A stretch of 64,000 nucleotides of DNA, from positions 732,828 through 796,827 of the forward strand of contig NZ_SGXF01000001.1 of the NCBI RefSeq assembly GCF_004216775.1, read 5' to 3'. The stretch is from Cuneatibacter caecimuris. GTDB lineage: Bacteria; Bacillota; Clostridia; Lachnospirales; Lachnospiraceae. The notes under the pieces were generated by a model. It searched no databases, was not told the DNA's origin, and saw nothing but the letters and a program-made list of their open reading frames with translations. Below, piece by piece: positions 1 to 8,892 of the stretch. How positions within the stretch are numbered: position 1 is the stretch's first letter; the number at the start of each line of letters is the position of its first letter. Position numbers and translations under genes: made by a program.

Positions 1-172
1 CGAGCCTCAAAGAATCGTCCGACTTCCTGTTTAAGTCAAGATGCCCTTCAGCAATTAACTGGATGTTTTTATTAGTTTCATTCTCAAGCGTGAGCTGAAG
101 ATCAGTCACCTTAGAATCAAGTCCATCCAGCCTATTCAATATCTGTTGCAATACATGATCTATTCCTTCCAT
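1..172 (-). CDS. Small coiled-coil-like protein (partial, runs off left edge)
   Basis: The reading frame starts at an ATG at 170-172 preceded by an AGAGG-type ribosome site and stays open to the window edge (57 codons visible). The translation begins MEGIDHVLQQILNRLDGLDS and continues with regularly spaced Leu, Ile and Val among charged residues, the heptad-like pattern of a short coiled coil. Small proteins of this look are common in Lachnospiraceae, but I do not recognise a named family. An in-frame stop lies about 20 codons upstream of the ATG, which supports this start. Function unknown. Confidence 0.55.
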   Translation of the reverse strand, partial: MEGIDHVLQQILNRLDGLDSKVTDLQLTLENETNKNIQLIAEGHLDLNRKSDDSLRL

Positions 173-346
173 TCTCTTTTCCTCTACGTTCTGCAATAAT
201 TCCTTAACTGCCAGCCGGCGGACGCTACGCCTGCTGCGTCAATCCACACCCGTCCGACCATATAGGCTTGTTGCAGTTATGGCTTGCCCAGTACCACAAT
301 CAACGAGGCTGCAATTTACTGAATGGCTTACCCCCTCATAATCACA

Positions 347-595
347 TCAGACCATATAAGGGTCTTTTGCAATCTGGATGGCCAGACAGATCCAAATAAA
401 CATCACCACAGCTCCCACAATTCCGATCACACGAATAATACGGCCCGCCCCATCCGCTGGTCTCGCGTCTTTCCACTGCCAGCCAAACAGAACCTCCCAG
501 GAAAAGTTCGGCGCTGCCGCCATTACCAGAAATACCGTCAGCGCGAGCACCTTTAAAATCATCCCCCATACATTTATATTGTCCCAAAGATTCAT
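347..595 (-). CDS. Small membrane protein, DUF6199-like
   Basis: An 82-residue protein with two hydrophobic helices (about residues 10-28 and 55-75). Between them is FGWQWKDARPADGAGRIIRV, which resembles the W-x-K-D-x-x-P-S/A-D...R pattern of DUF6199-type small membrane proteins. The ATG follows a G-rich ribosome site. The gene lies 22 bp after the stop of fbp on the same strand, so it is probably co-transcribed as the last gene of that unit. No enzymatic residues are apparent; function is unknown and the family call is from memory of the motif. Confidence 0.6.
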   Translation of the reverse strand: MNLWDNINVWGMILKVLALTVFLVMAAAPNFSWEVLFGWQWKDARPADGAGRIIRVIGIVGAVVMFIWICLAIQIAKDPYMV

Positions 596-617
596 ATCCC
601 CGCCCCCTTCTTTTTCG

Positions 618-2570
618 CTATTCTATCTTCTCTTTAATCTCTCCCTCTTTGTAAGCCGCTACCAGCGCCTTCAGATCTTCTATCTGGGCCGCCAGCGCTG
701 CTCCGATATCCGTATCCGCCACCCGCAGCCTCGACCGCATCCGTTCCACGATCTTTACTTCCGGCGTATCCCGGCGCAGAGCCTGTTCCTGGTTCATATA
801 ATTCTTGTGCTCCGCCAGCGCCAGGTGATGGGAATTAAAGATCAGCGTGTAGCCTGCGATCCCTGTTTTGGACTGATAGGCCTTGGAAATCCCTCCGTCT
901 ATGATAAATAGCCGGCCGTTCGCCTTGACCGGGCTCTCCCCGTCTTTGATTTTCACCGGCATATGGCCGTTGATAATGTGGGAGTGTTCCGGATCCAGGC
1001 CAAATTCTTCCAGTATCCGGCAGCACGCTTCCTCAGACTGGCTCAGTTTATAATAGGGATTTAATATTTCTTTATGGACAGCTTCATCCTCAATGAAATA
1101 ATGTTCAAACGCGGACAGCTTGCTCTTTCCGAACAGCGGAGACTTGGGGCCGCACCAGAGATACCACATGAAATCGCTGGCGTCCTGCCACCAGGGGGAT
1201 TCCTTCGGCAGGAAATAGGCCGCCCGCACCTGGCCGTTCAGAAAATCCAGCAGCCCTTTTCCGCTGTATTTCTGGCCGTCAAATTCAATCGTATCGAAAT
1301 TCCCGTCTGCGGTCATGGGGATACACCCGTGATACAGGAGATTAGAATTGGCGCATTTATACATACCGCCGTGGCTGTACAGAAACTTGATATGGCGGTG
1401 CAGCACTTCACTGTGGTCAAAAGAAGCGGATATGGCGTTCATCAGGTCCTCTTCCCCACGGGAAAGCTTCAGGGGACCGGCAGGGTCTACCGTTGGAAAA
1501 CTGGTGTCCAGCATAGGATATATCTGTCCGTCCACCTTTACAGTTCCCGCCCCGAAATCCACCTCTTTCAGCAGAGACCTGTCAGCCATCCGGTATTCCG
1601 GATGGCGTTCCAGAATCTGCCCTTCCAGCTTAAACTGGATCACGGCCATAGCCTTGTGCATCTTGGCCGCCAGATCGCCGTCCACGGTGTCAAACTCATT
1701 CTCATCCAGAATGTGGGGCAGGAACCGTTCGCAGCTGTCCTCCCGGTATACCTCCGCAGCAAATGCAGAAAGAGGCCGGAGATTAATGCCGTAGCCGTCC
1801 TCCAACACGTCAAAATTATTGTAGCTGATGGCCATGCGCACCACATTAGCCATTAACGCGCGGTTGCCGGAAGCCGCTCCCATCCAGGAAATGTCGTGAT
1901 TTCCCCACTGCACGTCCACATCATGAAAAGAAACCAGCGCGTTCATAATAATATCCGCCCTGGGCCCCCTGTCAAAAATGTCCCCTATGATATGCAGGTT
2001 GTCCACCACCAGGTTCTGAATCAATTTACATAACGCAATAATAAACTTGTCCCCTCCGTCTATCTCTATAATGGAGCGGATGATCTCGTTATAATATACC
2101 TTTTTATTGCCATCGTCATAATTTACATGAAGCAGCTCATCAATAATGTAGGCAAAGGCAGGCGGCATCTTCTTTCTGACCTTGGATCTGGTATATTTGG
2201 AAGAAACTTCTTTACAGACCAGCACCAGCCGGTAAATCGTCAGGCGCTTCCAGTCCTCCATGGAATCATGATGCCCGAACAGCTCCACACAATTCAGCAC
2301 TGATTCCGGCTCATAGATCAGGTTTGCCAGCTGGTTCTGCTCCGCCTCTGAAAGGGTATTGTCAAATATCTGTTTGATTTTGGCGCGGATCACGCCGGAG
2401 GCGCTCTTCAGCAGATGAAGAAACGCCTCATACTCCCCGTGCAGGTCACTGAAAAAGTATTCTGTTCCCTTAGGCAGCTGCCGGATCGCGTTCAAATTCA
2501 CGATTTCACTGCAGGCCGCCTGAATTGTGGGATACTCTTTTGCAAGCAGCTGTAAATATTTCTGCTCCAT
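618..2570 (-). CDS. fbp: Fructose-1,6-bisphosphatase, class III
   Basis: This cytoplasmic enzyme hydrolyses fructose 1,6-bisphosphate to fructose 6-phosphate in gluconeogenesis. The 650 residues match the usual 640-670 of the Firmicutes class III enzyme. It has a metallophosphatase core: FSDLHGEYEAF near residue 40, GDIFDRGPRAD near 197, WGNHDISWMG near 222 and INGHMPVK near 536, giving the Asp/His/Asn metal ligands. The start has an AGGGG ribosome site. It follows the aldo/keto reductase gene by 15 bp and precedes a small membrane protein, so the three are likely one transcript. Identity is secure. Confidence 0.95.
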   Translation of the reverse strand: MEQKYLQLLAKEYPTIQAACSEIVNLNAIRQLPKGTEYFFSDLHGEYEAFLHLLKSASGVIRAKIKQIFDNTLSEAEQNQLANLIYEPESVLNCVELFGHHDSMEDWKRLTIYRLVLVCKEVSSKYTRSKVRKKMPPAFAYIIDELLHVNYDDGNKKVYYNEIIRSIIEIDGGDKFIIALCKLIQNLVVDNLHIIGDIFDRGPRADIIMNALVSFHDVDVQWGNHDISWMGAASGNRALMANVVRMAISYNNFDVLEDGYGINLRPLSAFAAEVYREDSCERFLPHILDENEFDTVDGDLAAKMHKAMAVIQFKLEGQILERHPEYRMADRSLLKEVDFGAGTVKVDGQIYPMLDTSFPTVDPAGPLKLSRGEEDLMNAISASFDHSEVLHRHIKFLYSHGGMYKCANSNLLYHGCIPMTADGNFDTIEFDGQKYSGKGLLDFLNGQVRAAYFLPKESPWWQDASDFMWYLWCGPKSPLFGKSKLSAFEHYFIEDEAVHKEILNPYYKLSQSEEACCRILEEFGLDPEHSHIINGHMPVKIKDGESPVKANGRLFIIDGGISKAYQSKTGIAGYTLIFNSHHLALAEHKNYMNQEQALRRDTPEVKIVERMRSRLRVADTDIGAALAAQIEDLKALVAAYKEGEIKEKIE

Positions 2571-2585
2571 AAATCCCCTTTCTGT

Positions 2586-3704
2586 TCAGCCAAGTTTTTT
2601 CGCGATCTCAGGCATCAGGCTGCTGATCCCGATATGCTGCGGGCATTCTTTCTCGCAATGATGGCACGCCCTGCAGGCGTCCGCCTTCTTTTCCAGGGTC
2701 CCGTAGCGCTTTCTCGCAGATTCTTCCGTCTCATAAGCCAGCGCGTTATATGCTTCAAAGGTGCCCGGGATATCCAGCCCGAAAGGACAGGGCATGCAGT
2801 ATTTGCATTTGGTGCAGGGCACCAGGGCCAGCCCGTCATAAGCCAGCTTCGCCTGTTCAAACATCTCCGCTTCCTCTTCGGACAGCATGCCCACCGAAGA
2901 CCTGGAAGCGTATTCCAGGTTTTGGGCAGCCTGTTCCTCCGTACTCATCCCGCTGAGCAGCAGGCTCACCTCCGGCTGGTTCCACAGGTAATCCAGCCCC
3001 CATTCCACCGGGCTCTTTGTATCCGGAAGCACATCTTTCACTGCCTGAGGCGGATCTGCCAGCCTGCCACCCAGAAGCGGTTCCATGATGATTACGCCAA
3101 GGCCTTTGGACGCGGCATAACGAAGGCCCTCTGCGCCCGCCTGATAATCTGTATTGATGTAGTTATACTGGATCTGGCAGAAATCCCATTTGTCATAGCC
3201 GTCCACAATTGTTTTGAACGCGGGAAGGCCGTCATGGAAAGAAAAACCGATATGGCGGATTTTTCCCGCCTCCTTTGCTTTTTCCGCACGTTCCAGCAGT
3301 CCCAGCTTCACCACCACATTCTCCCAGCGTTCCTGACTGAGCGCGTGGAGCAGGTAGAAGTCGATGTGGTCTGTTTGCAGTTTCTCCAGCTGTTCGTCCA
3401 GAATCCTGTCAAAATCTTCCGGTTTTTCCAAAAGCCATACCGGAGACTTGGTGGCAAGATAAACCTTCTCCCTGTAACCGTCCTGAAGCGCTTTCCCCAC
3501 CAGAGTCTCGCTCATCCTCATGTGATAGGGATACGCTGTGTCAATGTAGTTGAGCCCCGCGTCCACCGCATCCCGCAGCATGCGAATCGCCCGCGCCTCA
3601 TCGATCGTGCTGGAATCCTCCGGATTCACCAGCGGAAGGCGCATGGTTCCAAAGCCTAATGCGGAAACTTCCACCCCTGTTTTGCCAAATTTTCTGTACT
3701 GCAT
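2586..3704 (-). CDS. Aldo/keto reductase with C-terminal 4Fe-4S ferredoxin-like domain
   Basis: An NAD(P)H-dependent oxidoreductase with the AKR barrel (residues about 1-270). The catalytic tetrad is visible as Asp and Tyr in DTAYPYH, Lys in LATKSP and His in DFYLLHAL. The C-terminal part carries two cysteine clusters, CTKCKYCMPCPFGLDIP and CRACHHCEKECPQ, typical of the clostridial AKR subgroup with an Fe-S domain. I start at the ATG at 3702-3704 because GAGGAGG sits eight bases upstream; a longer frame exists but lacks a site. Gene order is HAD, this gene, then fbp. The substrate is not predictable. Confidence 0.88.
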   Translation of the reverse strand: MQYRKFGKTGVEVSALGFGTMRLPLVNPEDSSTIDEARAIRMLRDAVDAGLNYIDTAYPYHMRMSETLVGKALQDGYREKVYLATKSPVWLLEKPEDFDRILDEQLEKLQTDHIDFYLLHALSQERWENVVVKLGLLERAEKAKEAGKIRHIGFSFHDGLPAFKTIVDGYDKWDFCQIQYNYINTDYQAGAEGLRYAASKGLGVIIMEPLLGGRLADPPQAVKDVLPDTKSPVEWGLDYLWNQPEVSLLLSGMSTEEQAAQNLEYASRSSVGMLSEEEAEMFEQAKLAYDGLALVPCTKCKYCMPCPFGLDIPGTFEAYNALAYETEESARKRYGTLEKKADACRACHHCEKECPQHIGISSLMPEIAKKLG

Positions 3705-3764
3705 TCTGTCTACCTCCTCAGCCCGTATGTTATACATAAATTATACCAGATTTTCCCCTTATTT

Positions 3765-4610
3765 TCAATGCAGAATAAACTTTTCAATGGCATATGCCAC
3801 ACCGTCCTCTTCATTGCTCCTGGTGATAAAAGCCCCCAGCTTCTTCGTCTCCGGGTCCGCGTTTCCCATGACCACGGGAAACCCCACACTTTTGAGCATC
3901 GTCCAGTCGTTCCAGGAGTCGCCGCAGGCCATGATCTCCTCTCTTCGTATTCCCAGTAGGCGTCCCAGCTCCAGAAGCCCTTTTCCCTTTCCAGCCCGGG
4001 CATAGTTGATTTCCAGGTTAAAAGGAGCCGCGATGCTCACCTGCAGATCCTGATTCTGCCGCAGCAGCTCCAGCGTCCCGTCCCTGTCCTCTGTCCGTTC
4101 AAACAGCATGTGCATCTTCTCCGCCCCTGCGCGGTTTTCCCGCAGCTTCTCCGTCAGTTTTGGCACATAGATCCTGGATTTCCTGATATAGTCTTTCAGC
4201 GCCTGGGGCATCAGCGGATGTTCGATATACCGGTATTCTTCTTTTTCCACCAGGCATTTCCCGTCACAGTATACTTCCCACACGCTGCCCGGCACATCTC
4301 TGACCTGACGGATCACCTGTTGAGTCAGCTCCCAGGGCATCCTGCATTCATAGACCGCTTCCCCGCTTTCCAGATCCACAATTCTCCCCCCGTTGGAAGT
4401 CACCGCATAGCGCACCCCGGGAATCTCCAGAAATTCTTCCGGCAATCCGGACTGCGGCCTGCCTGTGGCAGGCAGCACCACGATTCCCCGCCGGATGGCC
4501 GCTGCCAGCACTTCCTTTGTATGCGCTGTAATCTTTTTTTCATCATTAAAAACTGTCCCGTCTAAATCCAGGCCGATCATCCGGATATTCCTATTTTTTT
4601 CACATTCCAT
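3765..4610 (-). CDS. Cof-type HAD-IIB family hydrolase (sugar-phosphatase like)
   Basis: A 281-residue HAD phosphatase. Motif I is IGLDLDGTVFND (nucleophile Asp and acid/base Asp), motif II is PATGRPQSG, and motifs III/IV include CGDSWNDWTML near the C-terminus with the Mg-binding Asp pair. The cap inserted after the first third is the IIB type found in Cof/YidA proteins, which dephosphorylate sugar phosphates or FMN-like compounds. It is the first gene of the minus-strand run HAD-AKR-fbp, diverging from the Crp-type regulator at 4712. The exact substrate cannot be read from sequence. Confidence 0.88.
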   Translation of the reverse strand: MECEKNRNIRMIGLDLDGTVFNDEKKITAHTKEVLAAAIRRGIVVLPATGRPQSGLPEEFLEIPGVRYAVTSNGGRIVDLESGEAVYECRMPWELTQQVIRQVRDVPGSVWEVYCDGKCLVEKEEYRYIEHPLMPQALKDYIRKSRIYVPKLTEKLRENRAGAEKMHMLFERTEDRDGTLELLRQNQDLQVSIAAPFNLEINYARAGKGKGLLELGRLLGIRREEIMACGDSWNDWTMLKSVGFPVVMGNADPETKKLGAFITRSNEEDGVAYAIEKFILH

Positions 4611-4711
4611 ATGGTTGCTTTTCCTTTTTCATGTAGTATAATGTATACAACTTCTTATCAGTATAATATCTGCAGTGCTGAATTTCAATCATTTCTTCAG
4701 AAAGGAGACGT

Positions 4712-5374
4712 ATGATGATTAATCCGGAGGTTCAAAATTTTCCCTTCTGGCGGCACCTGGACACGGCCTGGCAGGAGAGGCTGGACGCATCTGTCCGCAG
4801 AGCGGACTATGCCGCCGGACAGGAGGTCCGGGGAAACGGCTCGGAATGTCTGGGCGTTCTGATGCTGCTCTCCGGCCGGATGCGGGTTTACATATCGGCT
4901 GAAGATGGGAGGGAAGCCACCATTTACCGCCTGGGGCAGGGAGAAATCTGCGTGCTCTCCGCTTCCTGCACAATGCCGGACATCCATTACGACGTTCAGA
5001 TACAGGCCATGGAGGACAGTTCCGCCCTGATTCTCCCCACCCCGGTCTTCGCCCGGCTCATCCGTGAAAATATTTATGTGGAAAACTACGCCTACCGTTC
5101 CGCCACGGAGCACTTTTCCGATATCATCCAGGCCATCGAGCAGCTCCTGTTCCAGACTCTGGAGCAGCGGCTGGTGTCTTTCCTATTGGACGAGGCGGCC
5201 AGCCAGAACAGTGATGAACTGCATGTGACCCAGGAACAGACCGCCAGGGCCATCGGCAGCGCCCGGGAGGCGGTGACAAGGGCCTTGAAGAAGCTGTCTC
5301 AGGAGGGGCTGATCCGGCTGTTCCGGGGCGGCGTGGAGCTGCTGGACCGGAAGGAACTGTATAGCCGGGTGTGA
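4712..5374 (+). CDS. Crp/Fnr family transcriptional regulator
   Basis: A 220-residue regulator with an N-terminal cyclic-nucleotide-binding-like beta-roll (about 15-130), a long helix, and a C-terminal winged helix whose recognition region is TQEQTARAIGSAREAVTRAL (about 170-190). Start has AGAAAGGAG just upstream. A few Cys are present (SECLG, EICVLSASC), but the Fnr N-terminal Cys cluster is not, so the effector is unclear. It is transcribed away from the HAD gene; AT-rich DNA with two TATAAT-like boxes lies between. Its stop codon overlaps the first base of a dispersed repeat. Confidence 0.88.
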   Translation: MMINPEVQNFPFWRHLDTAWQERLDASVRRADYAAGQEVRGNGSECLGVLMLLSGRMRVYISAEDGREATIYRLGQGEICVLSASCTMPDIHYDVQIQAMEDSSALILPTPVFARLIRENIYVENYAYRSATEHFSDIIQAIEQLLFQTLEQRLVSFLLDEAASQNSDELHVTQEQTARAIGSAREAVTRALKKLSQEGLIRLFRGGVELLDRKELYSRV

Positions 5375-5505
5375 ATAAGAGTCCGGCCCGCCGGACTCTC
5401 GCGCCGGAGCGCGGCCGCTTCAGCGGCCATATTTCCTTAGCGCGTAGTGCGATCCCCCCGGAGGGCTTTGCATCATAGGGAACGCGGTTTTCTATGCAGC
5501 AAAAG
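5374..5505 (+). repeat. Dispersed hairpin repeat, copy A (full length)
   Basis: About 132 bp directly after the Crp-type gene. It holds three hairpins: a 9-bp stem at 5378-5399 with loop CCCG, a 6-bp GC stem with TTCA loop at 5413-5428, and a weaker stem around CATAGGGAAC/GTTTTCTATG at 5474-5496. A GGAGGG box (5460-5465) precedes the third hairpin. The same layout recurs at 17824-17953, and shortened at 32589-32653 and 35652-35722. The third hairpin is partly degraded here, suggesting an older copy. Confidence 0.8.
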
Positions 5506-5519
5506 AATGCGCAATAAAA

Positions 5520-5541
5520 GGGCCGGGATTTCTCCCAGCCC
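5520..5541 (-). terminator. Intrinsic terminator of the broken lipoprotein gene
   Basis: On the minus strand a 9-bp stem, GGGCTGGGA with TCCCGGCCC, has a four-base loop and is followed by TTTTATT. It lies 18 bp past the stop codon at 5560 of the lipoprotein locus. Confidence 0.7.
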
Positions 5542-5559
5542 TCTGGTTTCACCGCCCTG

Positions 5560-6388
5560 TCATTTTAACTCCGGCATCTCAATCCAGGACTTCACTCTGC
5601 TTAAAAGGGTTGTTTCATCTACTGCATAATACCCCAGTCCAGGTACCATGGCCGAGCCGTCCCACCGTTGGGAATATTGATATAGCCCAAAAAATCTTAC
5701 ATCACCCGTCTCTTCATTCTCTTTCACCCGCACCAGCAAAACCTGTTCCGGAGCATCCTTATCAGGATGAATAGCGGGGGCGTATTCTCCTACCCAGTAG
5801 AGATAGAGAGCCGCCCGGATTTCATACCATTCCGGCCCCATCAAAAAATCCGTCTGCCAGCCTCCCGCAAAAATATCCTTCGGGATAAATTCTTCCGCAG
5901 TCTTCAAATCCGCTTCTGAAATCCGGCTGTACTTTACCGGAAACTTGTCCATATGAGCCTTCACATATTTCACCGCCTCCGCTTCCGCAGGGCCATAGCC
6001 GGAATCCCATTTCCAGGAAATATCTTTTTTTACAGCAATAGGCATACAGCACCGTTTCCTCCTTGTTTTCCCATAAAACAGAAAGCTTTTGCAGGTACAG
6101 GAAGGACCGGTCTTCCCGATATTTCTCCTCCTGGTACTGCTCCACAGCGTCTCTGACCTCTGGCGCAGCATCTTCAAAGGCGATCATCGGGTGTGTGCGC
6201 GAATCCACCGCGGCGACGCTGGTCCAGGGAACGGATGAGTTTTCCTCCCGAACGGTTTCAGGCTCTTCTTTAGAATAATCCGCCGTCTGACCCATCACGG
6301 CGGATTCTGATAAGCCTGGATTGCCGCATCCCCATACGTTTCCGACAGTTAGAATAGCAATCAAAACTGCCATACGCTTTTTCCGCAT
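5560..6388 (-). pseudogene. Putative lipoprotein split by a frameshift in an A7 run
   Basis: The N-terminal frame starts at 6386-6388 with MRKKRMAVLIAIL and a lipobox-like NVWGC (Cys at residue 21), indicating an exported lipoprotein. It remains sensible until about 6031, where it enters seven A residues (T7 at 6025-6031 on the plus strand). The continuation lies in the next frame, from KKDISWKWDSGYG to the stop at 5560, ending with WIEMPELK. Removing one A joins the two into one protein of about 276 residues. The downstream half has Trp/Tyr-rich segments but no family I recognise. This may be a true mutation, a slippage-prone (phase-variable) site, or a sequencing error. Confidence 0.65.
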
Positions 6389-6561
6389 TCCATACCCCCT
6401 TCCCCTCTGTCGCCAAATATCACTTCTTCCAGGTTCTTCTAATAAAATACTAACATCTCCGGTTTATTCTGTCAATTTTTATCATTCAATTTATTTTCTC
6501 CATAATTTTCTCTTTTTTAGAGTTTCCCATTTGAAGCACAATCTTTCGCCGCACGGTAAAA

Positions 6562-6622
6562 GGCGTGTATATGAACTGCCGGAACTGTGCTTTTGTCCGC
6601 CCGGCATTTTCATATACACGCC
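6562..6622 (-). terminator. Long hairpin terminator downstream of trxA
   Basis: A 14-bp stem, GGCGTGTATATGAA with TTCATATACACGCC, has further pairing inside (TGCCGG with CCGGCA). On the minus strand it is followed by TTTT. It sits 17 bp after the trxA stop. Confidence 0.75.
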
Positions 6623-6638
6623 CTTTATTTCATTCTAA

Positions 6639-6941
6639 TCAGATCAGCTGCTTCAGCGTCTCCTTAGACTGCACGCCGATGGTCTTTCCCGCGGGAGCGC
6701 CGTTTTTAAATACGATCACCGTAGGAATGGTCATCACGCCGTACTGCTGCGCCAGCTCCGGCTGATCGTCCACATCCACCTTGCCCACTTTATATCCCGA
6801 AGCTTCTTCCGACAGCTCATCGATCACCGGTCCGAGCATCCTGCAGGGGCCGCACCAGCTGGCCCAGAAATCTACCAGAACCGGCACCTCTGATTTCAGC
6901 ACTTCTTCTTCAAAAATTTCCTTCGTTAATTTCATTGCCAT
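6639..6941 (-). CDS. trxA: Thioredoxin
   Basis: A 100-residue cytoplasmic dithiol-disulfide oxidoreductase. The active site WASWCGPCRML is near residue 30, and the cis-Pro motif MTIPTVIVFKNG near residue 70, as in canonical thioredoxins. Length is typical. The first ATG has AAGGAG nine bases upstream. It lies 80 bp after dapF on the same strand, with a possible promoter between them (TAGAAT at about 6986-6991 on the minus strand), and is followed by a strong hairpin terminator. Confidence 0.95.
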   Translation of the reverse strand: MAMKLTKEIFEEEVLKSEVPVLVDFWASWCGPCRMLGPVIDELSEEASGYKVGKVDVDDQPELAQQYGVMTIPTVIVFKNGAPAGKTIGVQSKETLKQLI

Positions 6942-7021
6942 ATTCTTACACTCCTTTGTCTTTTTGTTCTCTATTGTTACCTGTATTCTAGCAAACTATA
7001 AGGGCTCTGTCTGTAACCAAG

Positions 7022-7840
7022 TCACACTGCGGGGATTTCTCCGGAAAACACTTCTTCCGCAGGGCCTTCCAGAAACACCGGGCCGCCCTGTTCCCATTCT
7101 ACCGTAAGCGTTCCGCCCGGAAGCCGGACGCTGGCCGATCTGCCGCACCTTCCTGTCAGCGCGCCTGCCACCACGGCGGCGCAGGCCCCTGTGCCGCAGG
7201 CCATGGTTTCTCCGCAGCCCCGTTCCCAGACTCTTACCTTCAGGTGCTCCTCATCCACAATTTCCACAAATTCTGTGTTTACGCCTTCGGGAAAACGGTG
7301 ATGATGCTCCAGCGCTCTTCCCAAAAGCTCTAATTCCGCTTCTTCCGTCTTCTCCACAAAACACACTGCATGGGGATTTCCCATGGAAACACAGGTAAGG
7401 GTCACAGTCTTTCCTTCCACGGAAAAGGCTTCCTCTATCACCAGTCCCCGCTCGGACAGAACCGGAAGCGCATGGGCTTCCAGCCTGGGCGCTTCCATAT
7501 CCACACGGTAACCGCCTTCCTTTTTCCAAAGCCTTTTCAGGCCTGCTCTGGTCTCTATGATCATTTCCTGCCGCTGCGGCAGCAGATGTGCATTCAGATA
7601 CGCGCCGGCGCACCGAAGCCCGTTGCCGCACATGCCTGCGGCGCTCCCGTCCCGGTTATATAATTCCATTCTGCAATCTGCGGCAGCGGACGGCAGGAGC
7701 AGAAGCAATCCATCCGCGCCAATCCCAAAATGGCGGTCGCAAAGCCGCCTTGCCAGGCTGTGCGGATGGACAATTTTTTCCCGGAAGCAATCGACACAGA
7801 TAAAATCATTGCCGGTTCCCTGCATCTTCGCAAACTTCAT
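7022..7840 (-). CDS. dapF: Diaminopimelate epimerase
   Basis: It interconverts LL- and meso-diaminopimelate in lysine and peptidoglycan precursor synthesis. The first active Cys is in MCGNGLRCAGAYLN and the second in MACGTGACAAVVAG; the N-terminal MQGTGNDFICVD is the family signature. I begin at the ATG at 7838-7840, which has GGAGGT just upstream, rather than nine codons earlier; this gives 272 residues, normal for DapF. It follows the membrane dipeptidase gene by 69 bp on the same strand. Confidence 0.95.
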   Translation of the reverse strand: MKFAKMQGTGNDFICVDCFREKIVHPHSLARRLCDRHFGIGADGLLLLLPSAAADCRMELYNRDGSAAGMCGNGLRCAGAYLNAHLLPQRQEMIIETRAGLKRLWKKEGGYRVDMEAPRLEAHALPVLSERGLVIEEAFSVEGKTVTLTCVSMGNPHAVCFVEKTEEAELELLGRALEHHHRFPEGVNTEFVEIVDEEHLKVRVWERGCGETMACGTGACAAVVAGALTGRCGRSASVRLPGGTLTVEWEQGGPVFLEGPAEEVFSGEIPAV

Positions 7841-7909
7841 CGGGCCACCTCCAATGTCCGTTTTCAATTTCCTGCCTATATAGTATATGCAGAGATGGCC
7901 TTTTCCGCT

Positions 7910-8875
7910 CTAATGCAGGACTTCCCTGTAGACCCGCTCCACATTCCGCCAGCAGATCTTCTCAATTTCCGAGGCAGTAAACCCTGCCTGTTCCATGCCG
8001 CTGACAAGCCGCTGCATCCCGGAGGCGTCGGCAATTTCCACACTTCCCCCGATACCGTCATAGTCCGTCCCCAGGCCCACGCTTTCAATCCCCGCTGTAT
8101 TGGCGATATGTTTCATATGGGCGATCATATCCTGTATCCTGCTGATGCTCTTTCCCCTCACCGCCGCCGGGTCCAGAAAATTCGTGGCAAAATTAATCCC
8201 TGCCACCCCTCCCCGCTCTCCCAGCAAACGCAGCATATCATCCGTCAGGTTCCGGCTGTGGGGGCAAAGCGCCCGGGCATTGGAATGGCTGGCAACAAAA
8301 GGTTTCTTTGTACATCTGTACACATCATAGAAACCCTGGTCAGAAAGATGGGACACATCAATAATCATGCCCAAACGCTCCATTTCTTCCACAAAAGCAA
8401 AACCCGCAGGCTTCAGCCCTGTCCCAGGCATTTCATTCATGGTATTGGGAAAACCCAGCTCGTTTTCATAATTCCAGGTCAGAGTCATCATCCGGACGCC
8501 CAGCCGGTAAAAATCCCGCAGCGCTGCCAGGCTTCCTTTGCAGACGCCGCCCTCCTCAATCGTCAGAAAAGCAGACATCTTACCGGCCCGCTCATTTTCC
8601 TCCATCTCCCGGACATTGCGCGCCAGCCTCAGTGTATCCTCATTCCGCTCCAGCTCTCTGTAAAACAGATCCGCCAGCTTCATCGCCGTAAGCAGCGCGT
8701 CCTCCGGCCGTCTCAATTCTACAAAAAGAGCAAAATTCTGTGACCTGTAGCCGCCCTTTTTCATCTTTTCCAGATCCAGGTGCCCTGAATTTTCCCGCAA
8801 TTCTTCAGGTTTTCCTGCTTCCTCCAACTCCAGAAGCCTGGAAATCGTGTCGCAGTGCATATCCATCAGTTTCAT
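7910..8875 (-). CDS. Membrane dipeptidase (peptidase family M19)
   Basis: A zinc hydrolase of dipeptides of the renal dipeptidase family, 321 residues. Metal-binding HxD is in MDMHCDTISR at the N-terminus, the bridging Glu in LTIEEGGVC, and further ligand and substrate residues in VASHSNARAL and GLGTDYDGI. There is no signal peptide or membrane segment, so despite the family name it should be cytoplasmic. It lies 17 bp after the cytidylate-kinase-like gene. A role in peptide or D-amino-acid dipeptide turnover is known for the family but cannot be narrowed here. Confidence 0.9.
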   Translation of the reverse strand: MKLMDMHCDTISRLLELEEAGKPEELRENSGHLDLEKMKKGGYRSQNFALFVELRRPEDALLTAMKLADLFYRELERNEDTLRLARNVREMEENERAGKMSAFLTIEEGGVCKGSLAALRDFYRLGVRMMTLTWNYENELGFPNTMNEMPGTGLKPAGFAFVEEMERLGMIIDVSHLSDQGFYDVYRCTKKPFVASHSNARALCPHSRNLTDDMLRLLGERGGVAGINFATNFLDPAAVRGKSISRIQDMIAHMKHIANTAGIESVGLGTDYDGIGGSVEIADASGMQRLVSGMEQAGFTASEIEKICWRNVERVYREVLH

Positions 8876-8892
8876 AGATCATCCCCCTATTC

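Noticed and set aside
1074-1856. 260-codon frame antisense to fbp
   Set aside because: Shadow of the well-supported fbp gene; its composition is that of reverse-complemented codons and no motif is present.
5124-5552. 142-codon minus-strand frame across repeat copy A
   Set aside because: Its apparent similarity to the frame at 35422-35772 comes only from both covering the dispersed repeat, not from a shared protein.
7730-8743. 337-codon plus-strand frame over dapF and the dipeptidase
   Set aside because: It spans two confirmed minus-strand genes and shows no protein family features.
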